Source: Hemerocallis citrina (lineage: Eukaryota; Streptophyta; Magnoliopsida; Asparagales; Asphodelaceae). Taken from it: DNA of 64,000 nucleotides. Of this stretch, positions 55,412-64,000 are shown in pieces. The stretch covers positions 144,096,697-144,160,696 of the forward strand of contig CM030360.1 of the NCBI GenBank assembly GCA_017893485.1, in the 5' to 3' direction. Within the stretch, counting starts at the first letter, position 1; each line of letters starts with the position of its first letter. The position numbers and the translations under genes were made by a program. The notes beneath the pieces were generated by a model. That model was given only the letters and a program-made list of their open reading frames with translations, was not told where the DNA came from and made no database searches.

Positions 55412-56939
55412 TGATGGAATAATTTGCAAGTGTACAAAATTGCAACAAATAGTATAGTTTAAAAAAAAAAGAGTATCGAACCCACACGGACTAATTATTT
55501 TATTGAGTATCGAAATTCACTAGATTAACTACTATTTGAAAAATTGAAATTTTAATAAAAATAGCAACTAAACTAAATTAAACTAGAGGAAAAGATAATC
55601 TAATTATGAATAATGAAATATGAAAGTTTGTTGTTTGTTGATAGCAAAGCTACTTCTAGGGCTTTTGATTTCACCTACTTAATCCCACAAAATTCATAAT
55701 TCCATATAACTAGAAATTTTACTTTTCCAAGTTGTAGACTAAAATCCCCTATTTATTCATTGTTTTCTCTTGAACAACACCAAATATATCTCCAACTAAC
55801 AGTTTATCATATTTCTATGCACATTTTATTAATTGTAGATTCATTATTTTATGGATTTCATTACAGTCACATTAATCGCGGTAAATCATCTCTAATTTCG
55901 CTCAATCAGTGGTGTTGATTCTATAATTCTATATCACAAATTACCTCTCGGTCTCTCAATGATTCAATAAATCAAGCAATAGTTGGCCAAACAATTGTAA
56001 GTATTAAGAACAAAAATTAAACATACAACCATGAAAAAATAGACGAATCGGATAATAAGAAAGTAAAATTGTGTTCTCAAAACTAGGCTACATTGAAGCC
56101 CTAAAAAAAAAAATTAGTTCATGATAAATTTGCATCTAACAAATACAGTATTGGATTTCATAATAAAAAGTAGAAAAGAAGAAAGAACTCTAGACGATCT
56201 TGACGAAAGCTATGGCTCTTGCTCTCCAATGGTGTGATGAGTTGTCTCCTCCAATTCTTTTTGCCTCCAATATATTTCTATGGTTTCCCTAGAATTCACA
56301 TCAGCATCTATATATAGCACCCCAACGAATCCCTAAAAAGACATGCAAATACAGCCCATTGGACCGAAAACCCTCATCCAAAATATAACATCAGCGCCGA
56401 TGCGATCGACCGCAACTTCGGATGGTCGACCGTTCATGCCCTTCAAGTGTAAATACTTTTCACAATGAGAGGGACGGTCGACTGCACGGTCTACCGGTCA
56501 TTCGGTCGGGTGTGCGGTCGACTGTCTACTTGTTGTTTTTTGCATGCAGGCTGTAGAAAAAATGATTTTTTTGGAGCTGTAAAACTCCGTTTGTGACATA
56601 TGAGTACTCGTTTCGAAGAAGACTCGATGAACAATATCTTTGGTTTAGAACACAAGTTTAAATTCATCCATCTTCATGTTCAAAATAGCCGTACAAGTTC
56701 TAGGTGCTTTTGTTGCAGCCTTTTCGCATTACTTTGTGTTGTCTTTTTCTCCTAACTCCAAGCTCCGTGAATTTGTGTATTTGATTCCATAATCCAACAA
56801 TCATCTCATTCCTTCAAAAACAAACAAATAAATAAAATTAAGTAGAAAGAAGATAAAATTCAAATAAATAAATGCGAACTCATAATTTTTATGCGTAAAA
56901 AGAGTAATAAAATCAGCTATAAATTAATTACACTCATCA
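55412..56939 (-). repeat. 5' LTR of the Athila-like element
   Basis: 1528 bp, partner of 48267-49780. Outer end TCA then target duplication CTCAC. Confidence 0.9.
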
Positions 56940-56944
56940 CTCAC

Positions 56945-57116
56945 CACTCGAGCTCCATCAACAACTCGTTAACTCCAAACAAAAAGTTTGATGCCTTCCC
57001 CACCGCTTGAGCTCCATTAACAACTTGTTAGCTCCAAACAATAAGCTCGATGCCTTGCCTACTGCTCGGGCTCCATCGACAACTTGTTATGTTTAAACAA
57101 CAAGTTCGATGCCTTG
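56945..57116 (+). repeat. Continuation of the Tat subrepeat array
   Basis: ACTCGAGCTCCATCAACAAC, TCGTTAACTCCAAAC and GATGCCTTGCC words continue the array cut at 48261, which confirms the Athila-like insertion. Confidence 0.8.
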
Positions 57117-57117
57117 A

Positions 57118-57380
57118 TGTCATGCCCTGCTTCCCAAAATATGGAAATGCGGGTACGTAACTAAGGCCCAGCGAATGATATACATCATTCATAAACTGTA
57201 CGATTATATTCATCAATACAATCATGATTACAGTTACATATGAAATAAAATAATCACATAAACATGAATAAACTTAAGTAATCCATAAAATAACCAACAT
57301 CTGGGAACATAAAACTTCGGGTCAAACACCCGGATATACAATGCATGAAATAATAACAACAATCATTGGGGGAAAAAGCA
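57118..57380. other. Short unassigned segment, LTR-like start
   Basis: TGTCATGCCCTGCTTCCC opens it and GGAAAAAGCA closes it (TG...CA), but no target duplication is seen. It could be a truncated LTR of another gypsy family. No gene. Confidence 0.3.
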
Positions 57381-57381
57381 T

Positions 57382-57949
57382 TGTTACCGCTAAATCTGAT
57401 GTGGGAGCAAACATATAGAATTTGTGGATTCTTAGAAAAATCGAATAGCAAACCTGGAACCTTTCCACCAGAGTTTGACTGTTGACTCCCGCCGTTAACC
57501 TGCAAAAAGTGCGAGACACTGAGGTTGATCCCGACGACGCACCCTCCGACGCTTAAGTCAGTAATCAGAAAAAAGATCATGAAAGAGCGTAAACTGGCAA
57601 AAGATTGATTACCTCTTAATGGTGGTGGATGGGGGATATTTATATCCGCCTTTGGGATCAGATTAGGAATGTAATCCCTAATTTTCCAGTGAAAGGATAG
57701 ATGTGAATCAGGGCCGTTGATTATGATTAATCAGAAACCCTAATTCTATCTTGCTGGGGCGGGTCCGTTTCGGGTTTGGACCCGTACCCAGTTGAGGTGG
57801 ATCCGTTTGCGGGTTACTGGGCTTTTGGAAAGAAGACCCAGTACCCACTTCAGACCCGTTTGTAGGTGAAATTACCATTTTACCCCCAAACTTTGAGATT
57901 TGCGCCTGATTTGGACGGTTCCGATTTAACCCAATTTTTAGCCATATCA
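57382..57949 (-). repeat. 3' LTR of this Tat element and its polypurine tract
   Basis: About 570 bp. The plus strand shares GTGGGAGCAAA, GCAAAAAGTGCGAGACAC/GGTTGATCCC, GACGCTTAAGTCAGTAAT and AAACTGGCAAAAGATTGATT with the LTRs at 30562 and 41150. The minus-strand TATA word is GATATAAATATCC (about 57630). It ends in TATCA at 57949, followed by minus-strand GGGAGTGGGGGGCTCG, the polypurine tract (57950-57966). Confidence 0.8.
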
Positions 57950-58419
57950 CGAGCCCCCCACTCCCGAAGACTAAGTTTGATCAGCCTTTGAGGAGTAGTT
58001 TTACTGTTTCAATGGCTTGCGGAGTTGTATCGGAGTCCAAATAGGAGGTGTCTAATCCTTATGTGGGGGATTATGGTAATTGTTGAGTTAGTTGCATGCC
58101 CTAAGTTGCACTTGAGCTTTTCTGAATTTTTGGCAATTTTTCTCAATTTTTATCTATTTTTTGGACCATTTATTTAATTTCGTGAAGCGTTGATTCGTTG
58201 TTCGGGGGTTTTAATTGACTTTTCTAAATAATAATTATTTACCCAGGAGCTCAAAAATATTTCTCCGAATTTATAATTATTTTTTAGAATTTTTAATTAA
58301 TTTTCCCGAATTTTTAACCATTTTTTCGTTATTTTTAAATAAATAACTCGATTTTAATAAATAAAAACTAATTTTTAATTCTGAATTATGACGTGGCGAG
58401 ATCTGGGCCGTTCATCTCG

Positions 58420-59590
58420 TGTTGGCGCAAATTTCTGGAAGATCAGACGGTCAGGGTCGCTCGGCACCATTTTCTCTGTATGAGCAGCTCGGATGGCTAG
58501 TTGCTCGGATTCCGAGCGATGTAGCTCGGCATTATTTTCTTCATGTGAGCAGCTTAGATTGCCAGTCGCTCGGAATCCAGTTTCCGAGGGATGTGGAGCG
58601 ATCTGAGCCGTCCATCAGGTCAGGGCGCAAATTTTGAGGAGATCCGATGGCTTTTATCTCTCAGCTTTCTTTTCTCCACGTGAGCAGCTCGGATCGCTTG
58701 TCGCTCGAATCCCGAGCTACTTTCTCGTGTGAGCAGCTCGGATTGCTTGTCGCTCAGATTTTGGTTCCGGGGGACGTGGAGCAATCTGTGCCGTTGATCA
58801 CGGCGGGGATCTCGAGGGTAGGTTCAGATCACGAGAAAATGCTATCTTGTCGTTTTGTGGGTGTTGCATGATCTGAACCGTCTGATCGAGATCTTGCACG
58901 AATTTTGGGGAGAAAGTTGTTTTTCTCCAATTCGCAGCTCGGATTGGCAGTTGCTCGGATTCCGAGCTACTTTCTCGTGTGAGCAGCTCAGATCGCTTGT
59001 TGCTCGGATTTTGGTTCCGGGGGACATGGAGCGATCTGTGCCGTTGATCACGGCACGGATCTCGAGGGTAGGTTCAGATCACGAGAAAACGTTATCTTGT
59101 CGTTTTGTGGGCGTGGCGTGATCTAAACCGTCTGATCGAGATCTTACACGAATTTTGGGGAGAAAGTTATTTTTCTCCAATTCGCAGCTCGGATTGGCAG
59201 TTGCTCGGATTCCGAGCTATTTTCTCGTGTGAGCAGCTCGGATCGCTTGTCGCTCGGATTCCGAGCTACTTTCTCGTGTGAGCGGCTCGGATTGCTTGTT
59301 GCTCGAATTTTGGTTCTGAGGGACATGGAGCGATCTGAGCCGTTGATCACGGCATGGTTCTCGAGGGTAGGTTCAGATCACGAGAAAATGCTATCTTGTC
59401 GTTTTGTGGGTGTGGCGTGATCTGAACCGTCTAATCGAGATCTTGCACGAATTTTGAGGAGAAAGTTGTTTTCCTCCAATTCGCAGCTCGGATTGGCAGT
59501 TGCTCGGATTTCGAGCTACTTTCTCGTGTGAGCAGCTCGGATCGCTTGTCGCTCGGATTTTGGTTCCGAGGGGCGATCTGAGCGCTTCTT
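58420..59590. repeat. ~250-bp tandem repeats with inner ~49-bp units
   Basis: ATCTGAACCGTCTGATCGAG followed by TCTTGCACGAATTTTGGGGA recurs near 58871, 59121 and 59420 (spacing 250 and 299 bp). Inner units CTCGTGTGAGCAGCTCGGAT, CGCTTGTCGCTCGGATT and CCGAGCTACTTT explain the length difference. Open frames here (58419-59420) are repeat by-products. Confidence 0.85.
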
Positions 59591-59982
59591 ATTTGCTAAG
59601 CAGGGTGCCTCGGCGTCTTAGGGCTTGAGACATATCTGAGCGGTTCGGCTCATACCGAACCGTCACTACTCTTTTGAATGGTTGCCGCTCTTCACTACTT
59701 AGTCGTTTGGGCTTCTTTAACGCCTTGAGGGGAGGCCCAAGAGTTGCGACTTTACGTTACAAAGCCCAAGCGACGTTTCTTTTAATATAAGTTTTCACCA
59801 ACCCTCACACTTTGCCTCATTCTTCACTTTCATTTTTTACTTTCACTTGTACTCTCTGCTAGCGGAGTTTTTGCTTTCGGATGGCGCTACTAGCTGTCGC
59901 GGCAAAGGGGGTTCGGATTCCGGTGATCTTTTCCGTCCGCAAACGTCACTTCAAGGTTAGTATCTCCCCTTATCCTTAGGGA

Positions 59983-62252
59983 ATGGTTAAGTTTTCTTCT
60001 GAGGACGAGACCCCTACCTCGGACCAAGACATCGGCCGAACGGTGGTGGTTAGGCCGAGCAAGGGGAAGGAAGTTGCCGAGCCGATGGAAGTTAGGCCGA
60101 GCAAGGGGAAGTAGGCTGAGCAAGGGGAAGGAAGTTGCCGAGCCAGTCGGGGTGGCGACGATAGTTGAGCACCTGAAGACAGCAGGAGAGTTGGGTCGGC
60201 ACCCATCTATTTTATCTAGTGTTGGCGGTGTGCGAAGTTACCCCGAGGATATCTTGGAGAAGGTGATGCAGGGTACGGCTCCGTCATACGAGGAGAATGA
60301 TCCGAGAGACCCTTCCGAAGTGGATCAGATTTCCTCAATCTTGACCGAGGCAGACCTACATCGGATCAGGAGTGGGTTCCGGATCCCCAAAAAGTATGTG
60401 CTTCTACTCCTCGGCCCCGGTGTCCGAGCATGCACGGCGACTTCGGCTAATACTTGCGTCTTCCCGTATGACGCGCTGAATGCCAGACTTCGGCTGCCAC
60501 TGCACCCCTTCGTGGTCGAGGTGTTGCGGTGGTATGGACCGAGTCCCGTTCAGTTCATGCCGAACATGTGGCGGCACGTCATCGCGTTCGTCCTTCAGTG
60601 CCAAGAGATTGGCGTGCAACCGGAGATGGTTGTGCTTCGAAGCCTCTACCGCATCTGTCAGATGAGCAAGATGGAGGAGAGGTACTATCTGTCGCCGAGG
60701 AAGGGCGTGAAGTTGATCGAGAACCCGGACTTGATCAAGCAATGGAAGGAGAAGTACTTTCTCATCCGTGCTCCCGAGCCGTGGGTCTTTCCGACGCCGT
60801 GGAAGACAGGGATTCCGAAGTGGGCGAAGAAGGAGCCCGTACTCACTAAAGAAGAGGAAGAGGTGGTGGAGAAGCTCCTCGGACTTCCAACCCTCAGTTG
60901 GAAGGACATTACCGAGGAGGTCTTGTTTCGTGGGGGTCTCAGTCCGATCGACCCCAGTATGCTTTCTCTTCTTTTCTCGCTTTAGTTTTATCTTTTGGTT
61001 AATTTTTTCTAACTCTTTTGCTCGGTTTTTTCAGAGAGCCCCGACATGGACTATAAGGGATTGATGGCCAAGGCTCGCGCGGCGAAGGAGCAGGAGTCGA
61101 GGAAGAGGAAGAGGACTGTAGTAGGGCCTCAGGGGGGCCGAGCTGCGAAGGTCCCCTCGGCCTCCCCGACCGTTGTGGATCCTGTGGTCGAGGCGCCTTC
61201 GCGTGCACCCGACCAAGGCCCTTTGGAGACGCCCGCCCCAGCTCCCTTGGAGGTGCTTGCTCAAGTCGCTCAGGTCGATGCGCTCGGGTCGTCGAGCGGG
61301 GTGTTTATCGTGGGTGCTGCCTTGGCTCTTGAGGTCCCACCCCTCATCGCCGAGACTGAAAAGATCCTCACCGAGGAGCATAAGCGCCTCTTCGTCCCTG
61401 ACTGGCGGGTGATGAAGGTGGACGGGTTCCTCGGTGACGGGGGCATCTGCATGCAGGCGGTGAAGCACCTGTCGACCCCTAAAGACCGAGCTGCAATGAA
61501 GACAGGTTCCGTAGGCGACAACGCTGTGCAGATAGCTCGGAACACGATGTCGGTGAGTATCAAAATTTTTTCTAAGTTTTTTCGTTTGGGAATAACAGTT
61601 TCTCTTGTGTCGCTTGCAGACTCTCTGCCACTTCAGTCACTTGCTCGAGGAGTTTGCGACCCAAGAGAAGGAGATGAAGGTGCTGAATGATTGGGAGAGG
61701 TCGGAGCGCACCAAGGCGGTCAAACTATTCGAGACCGAGCAGCTACTCTCTGCTTCGCGCGCTGCCGAGGTGGCCGGTCTTGAGGCAAAGCTCGCCGAGG
61801 CTCTGAAGCACTCGGCTACCGAGGCTACTAAGGTCGGAGCCTTGGAGAAGGAGAAGGCTCGTCTTGAAGAGGAGCTGTCCGTGGCGTTAAGGGAGTTCGA
61901 GGAGGCTCGGAAGGCGTCCGAGGAGGCATTGAGCAACCAGGCGTCGAGGGTGGCGGCAACAGAGCAGGCTGTTCGGGACGAGGCCGAAGCCCACATGTTC
62001 AAAAACATGGAAGAGGCCTACGCTCAAGCACTGCAGCACGTGGCGGCTCGCACCCCCTGGTTCGACAGCTCCTCTTACTACTTTTATGACCCCATAGACG
62101 GGGAGGACCAACTGCCCCTAGCCGAGCTCGCCGCCGAGCAGGAGGACAAAGAAGCCGAGCACGATGCCGAGGACGAGGTGAACACTGAGGGGGCGATAGT
62201 CACCGTGCCGAGTGATGACGTGTCAGAACATCCTCACGAGGTGGACCCCTGA
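59983..62252 (+). CDS. Antisense Tat gene: putative gypsy-type transposon domain plus coiled coil
   Basis: Model: start ATG 59983, then exons to 60956, 61035-61552 and 61620-62252 with GT-AG introns whose joins keep the frame (about 690 residues). A single frame break near 60110 lies in a triplicated PSKGKEVAEP stretch where one copy lost a T. From about 60200: ILSSVGGVRSYPEDILEKVM, then the conserved domain (FPYDALNARLRLPLHPFVVE, MPNMWRHVIAFVLQC, YYLSPRKGVKLIENP, WKEKYFLIRAPEPWVF), as in the plant family annotated putative gypsy-type transposon (Transposase_28). Exon 2 is Ala/Pro-rich with a KRKR-type nuclear signal (RKRKRT). Exon 3 is a long coiled coil (AEVAGLEAKLAEALKHSATE) with an acidic tail. 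Antisense genes of this kind are known in Tat elements; their role is unknown. Confidence 0.75.
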
Positions 62253-62556
62253 CTTAGTCGCCTCTTTTCTCGTTGTTTTTGCTTCTTTTTTTGTTGTAAT
62301 GCCAAACCGCGGACTGGCCACCGCTCTTTTGTATATTTTGAATTTTTAATGAAATGATTCACTTTCTGAAACCTTGGCCGAACGTTTAAACTCTTTGACT
62401 AAGTGTTGAAGACACTATTTTGTTTGTGTTGAGAATTCAAGCGTTGCGGACACCCTGAAATTTTGCTAAGTGTTGAAGACACTTTTTTGTTCGTGTTGAG
62501 AACTCAAGCGTTTGCCAAGTGCTGGAGGCTCCTTTTGATATTCTTTTACTTTTCAG
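62253..62556 (+). repeat. 3' flank of the antisense gene with a short direct repeat
   Basis: A poly(A)-like ATGAAATGATT region lies at about 62349. Then AAGTGTTGAAGACAC followed by GTTGAGAA(T/C)TCAAGCGTT occurs twice (62400 and 62467, about 67-70 bp apart) with a third partial copy. The segment ends in an intron-acceptor-like TTACTTTTCAG at 62556. Confidence 0.65.
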
Positions 62557-63366
62557 GTTGAGTCGAGTTCGGCGGCCGAGGTCTCTCGCCTTCGTACTGA
62601 ATTGAAGACGGCGAAGCGGGCCCTCTCTCGCAGCCGAGAGTGCTTCCTCAAAAGCGAGTTGGATCTAGAGGATGTCAAGGCAACGGCGAGAGGGTATTTT
62701 TCTGAGCTGAAACAACTACGGAAGCGATCTCACGAAGTTCGCCTTGAAGGCGAGGTGGAATTGCTCTGAAAGGCGCTGTTCGACGTTACCCGAGCGGAAG
62801 GTGATCTTGTGGCGGAAGTTCAAGATTTGAAGATAGCTGAGGAAGAACTTTTGGTGGAGGAAGACGAGTTAGCCTTGGCAGTGGGTAAATTGATGGCCGA
62901 GCATGACGAGTTGACCGCGAAGGTTGACAAGTTGAGGAGGGTTACGGTTGACAGAAGTATCGAAGTGACCCACCTTCGTCGTATCATTGCCGATAGCCCT
63001 GGCACTAGAGGCTCTGCTCGGCTCCCTCGCTTTAAGATATCTGTGAAGGATGACTCTTTGAAGGATCAGATTGTTGAGCTCAAGGAGGAAGTCGCTCGAC
63101 TCAAGCCTCAGCCGGCAAGAATTAACGTTCGGAGCACGTCGTGTACTCGCGAAGAGAGTGAGGGGGGAATCTCTTTTTATGAGCTCGTGACTCGTTCGCC
63201 TGTCGTTAGGTGGAGCCCGGCCGATGCTCAAAGTGGGGTGGCTGCCCCTCGTCTAGTGGCACTTCGGTTGGGGCCATGGTCAGAGGTAGCACCGAGAAGG
63301 CGTCTCGGTCCGTTGGCCTACAGACGAGCTCCGAAGTTAGGAGACGCCGTCCCTGAGTGTCTTTGA
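62557..63366 (+). pseudogene. Antisense coiled-coil unit with one in-frame stop
   Basis: The frame opens after an acceptor-like TTTTCAG: VESSSAAEVSRLRTELKTAK ... GEVELL, a TGA at 62767, then in the same frame KALFDVTRAEGDLVAEVQDL ... DELTAKVDKLRRVTVDRSIE to the stop before 63366. The block VKDDSLKDQIVELKEEVARL and VRSTSC matches 36110-36210 in the other Tat element. It is strongly helical with no known enzyme motif. If the TGA is real, a shorter product could start at the ATG at 62809. Confidence 0.6.
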
Positions 63367-63634
63367 ACCAAAACATCCCCATTCCGAAGAAGCGTTGAAT
63401 AAGTTATTGTAATTATGCTTCTTGGAGTTTTTGTAGCGCCCTGTAGTAGTAACCCGGTCTTGTAATTTGGGTTCCTTTGTCGAACTTTTTAATGAAAAAA
63501 ATCTCATTTTCTTTCTGATGTTCGTGTGTTGGACGTGCATGGTAGTTTGATTCGAAACGAGTCATAAGAACCAAACGTTAGCTCTTTTAAGTACTTTTCT
63601 CCCATGTCTAGTCTAGTTGTAGAAATTTCGCGCG

Positions 63635-64000
63635 CGTCGACGGTTGTGGGAGCAATTCCGAATGGCAAACCACTTTTAGCTCGCTTAAGAGCGAGCTTGC
63701 GAAGCGGAGTCGAGCCAAGTGTTGGACTCCGGACTCGTCGTTTGAGTATATCTCAATGGTTGTGGGAGCAGTTCCGAATGGCGAACACTTCTAGCTCGCT
63801 TAAGAGCGAGCCTGCGAAGCGGAGTCGAACCAAGTGTTGGACTCCGAACTCGTCGTTTGAGTATGTTTCAACGGTTGTGGGAGCAGTTCCGAATGGCGAA
63901 CCACTTCTAGCTCGCTTAAGAGCGAGCTTGCGAAGCGGAATTGAGCCAAGTGTTGGACTCCGAACCCGTCGTTTGAGTATGTTTCAACGGTTTTGGGAGC
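63635..64000. repeat. ~116-bp tandem repeats at the right edge
   Basis: GGTTGTGGGAGCAGTTCCGA recurs at about 63643, 63758, 63873 and (partly) 63989. Each unit holds TAGCTCGCTTAAGAGCGAGC, a near-palindrome, then TTGCGAAGCGGAGTCGAGCC and GTGTTGGACTCCGAACTCGT. The array continues beyond the window. Confidence 0.85.

Larger units (their letters stand above)
48267..56939 (-). mobile_element. Athila-like gypsy element, 8.7 kb, with perfect 5-bp target duplication
   Basis: LTRs 48267-49780 and 55412-56939 start TGATGGAATAATTTGCAAGT; the outer right end is CACTCATCA (inner copy mutated to CACTCGTAA). CTCAC flanks the element at 48262-48266 and 56940-56944, and the host subrepeat continues across it. 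Minus-strand contents: primer site (55388-55404), broken gag and protease, then a few RT N-terminal codons that pass directly into the usual 3' end of such elements. Two later insertions lie inside: 49955-50672 (MAU2 fragment) and about 52020-53230 (LTR-like). Confidence 0.9.
43944..57116 (+). mobile_element. Plus-strand Tat-type gypsy element, internally deleted and split by an Athila-like element
   Basis: LTR-like DNA with a TATA box (44164) ends at GCA (44478-44480), followed by the primer site TTGGGGCCGTCTGTG. Gag and protease remnants follow (44542-46770), then a jump to what looks like the very end of pol (NKVYQVVLLAALQLEDWGQG, about 47155-47220), so RT, RNase H and integrase are gone. 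The 3' region has ~115-bp subrepeats (47500-48261) that continue at 56945-57116 beyond the inserted element (48267-56939). No 3' LTR is seen; the element stops at about 57116. Confidence 0.7.
57382..64000 (-). mobile_element. 3' part of a minus-strand Tat element (runs off the right edge)
   Basis: The 3' LTR (57382-57949) and polypurine tract lie at left, then subrepeats (58420-59590), a spliced antisense gene (59983-62252), a coiled-coil unit (62557-63366) and another repeat array (63635 on). The order and the homology of the coiled-coil unit to 35654-36223 show the same architecture as the intronic Tat element. Sense coding (pol, gag) and the 5' LTR would be to the right of the window. Confidence 0.8.

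Noticed and set aside
58419..59420. Several 60-90-codon frames on both strands
   Set aside because: All lie in tandem repeats and encode the same repeated peptide; no gene signals.
60404..62111. Minus-strand frames of 74-145 codons opposite the antisense Tat gene
   Set aside because: GC-rich shadows; the plus strand has splice sites and domain conservation.

Overview
The window is nuclear DNA from a flowering plant, probably a eudicot. It is AT-rich, has GT-AG introns, and is almost entirely transposable elements nested in one another around one broken host gene. There are no prokaryotic signals. Family names come from motifs read by eye in the sequence; no database search was possible.

Layout. 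1-2621: start of an Athila-like Ty3/gypsy element (gag and primer-binding site, minus strand) fused to a minus-strand Ty1/copia 5' LTR and leader. 2622-8307: 3' part of a chromodomain-bearing gypsy element (integrase plus chromodomain) with a long 3' LTR. 8310-9370: an array of near-perfect 23-nt palindromes, then a Helitron. 10067-17600: a PIF/Harbinger-type DNA transposon whose two genes (Myb/SANT-like protein and DDE nuclease) both read intact across plausible splice sites, followed by ~290-bp repeats and 50-bp subterminal repeats. 17600-28300: a second palindrome array, several Helitrons (one nested in another), a hAT MITE with an 8-bp target duplication, a LINE tail, a large second array of the 23-nt palindromes, and Helitron-like DNA carrying a beta-tubulin scrap.

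29239-43056 holds the only recognisable host gene. It is a small SecE/Sec61-gamma-like membrane protein gene whose last intron is about 13.1 kb, because an 11.35-kb antisense Tat-lineage gypsy element (itself hit by a Helitron and a copia solo LTR) sits in it. The coding exons need three frame corrections, so I call it a pseudogene unless the indels are sequencing errors. 43944-57116 is a plus-strand Tat-type element split by an 8.7-kb Athila-like element with a perfect 5-bp target duplication. Inside that element are a fragment of the cohesin-loader gene MAU2/SCC4 and an LTR-like insert. 57382-64000 is the 3' portion of another minus-strand Tat element with a multi-exon antisense gene (putative gypsy-type transposon domain plus coiled coils).

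The elements fall into an order of insertion. The Tat elements arrived first; Athila-like, Helitron and copia copies landed inside their 115-120-bp subrepeats. Only the Harbinger element looks able to encode its own mobility here. The Tat elements in view have lost integrase, and the Athila-like one has lost nearly all of RT to integrase.
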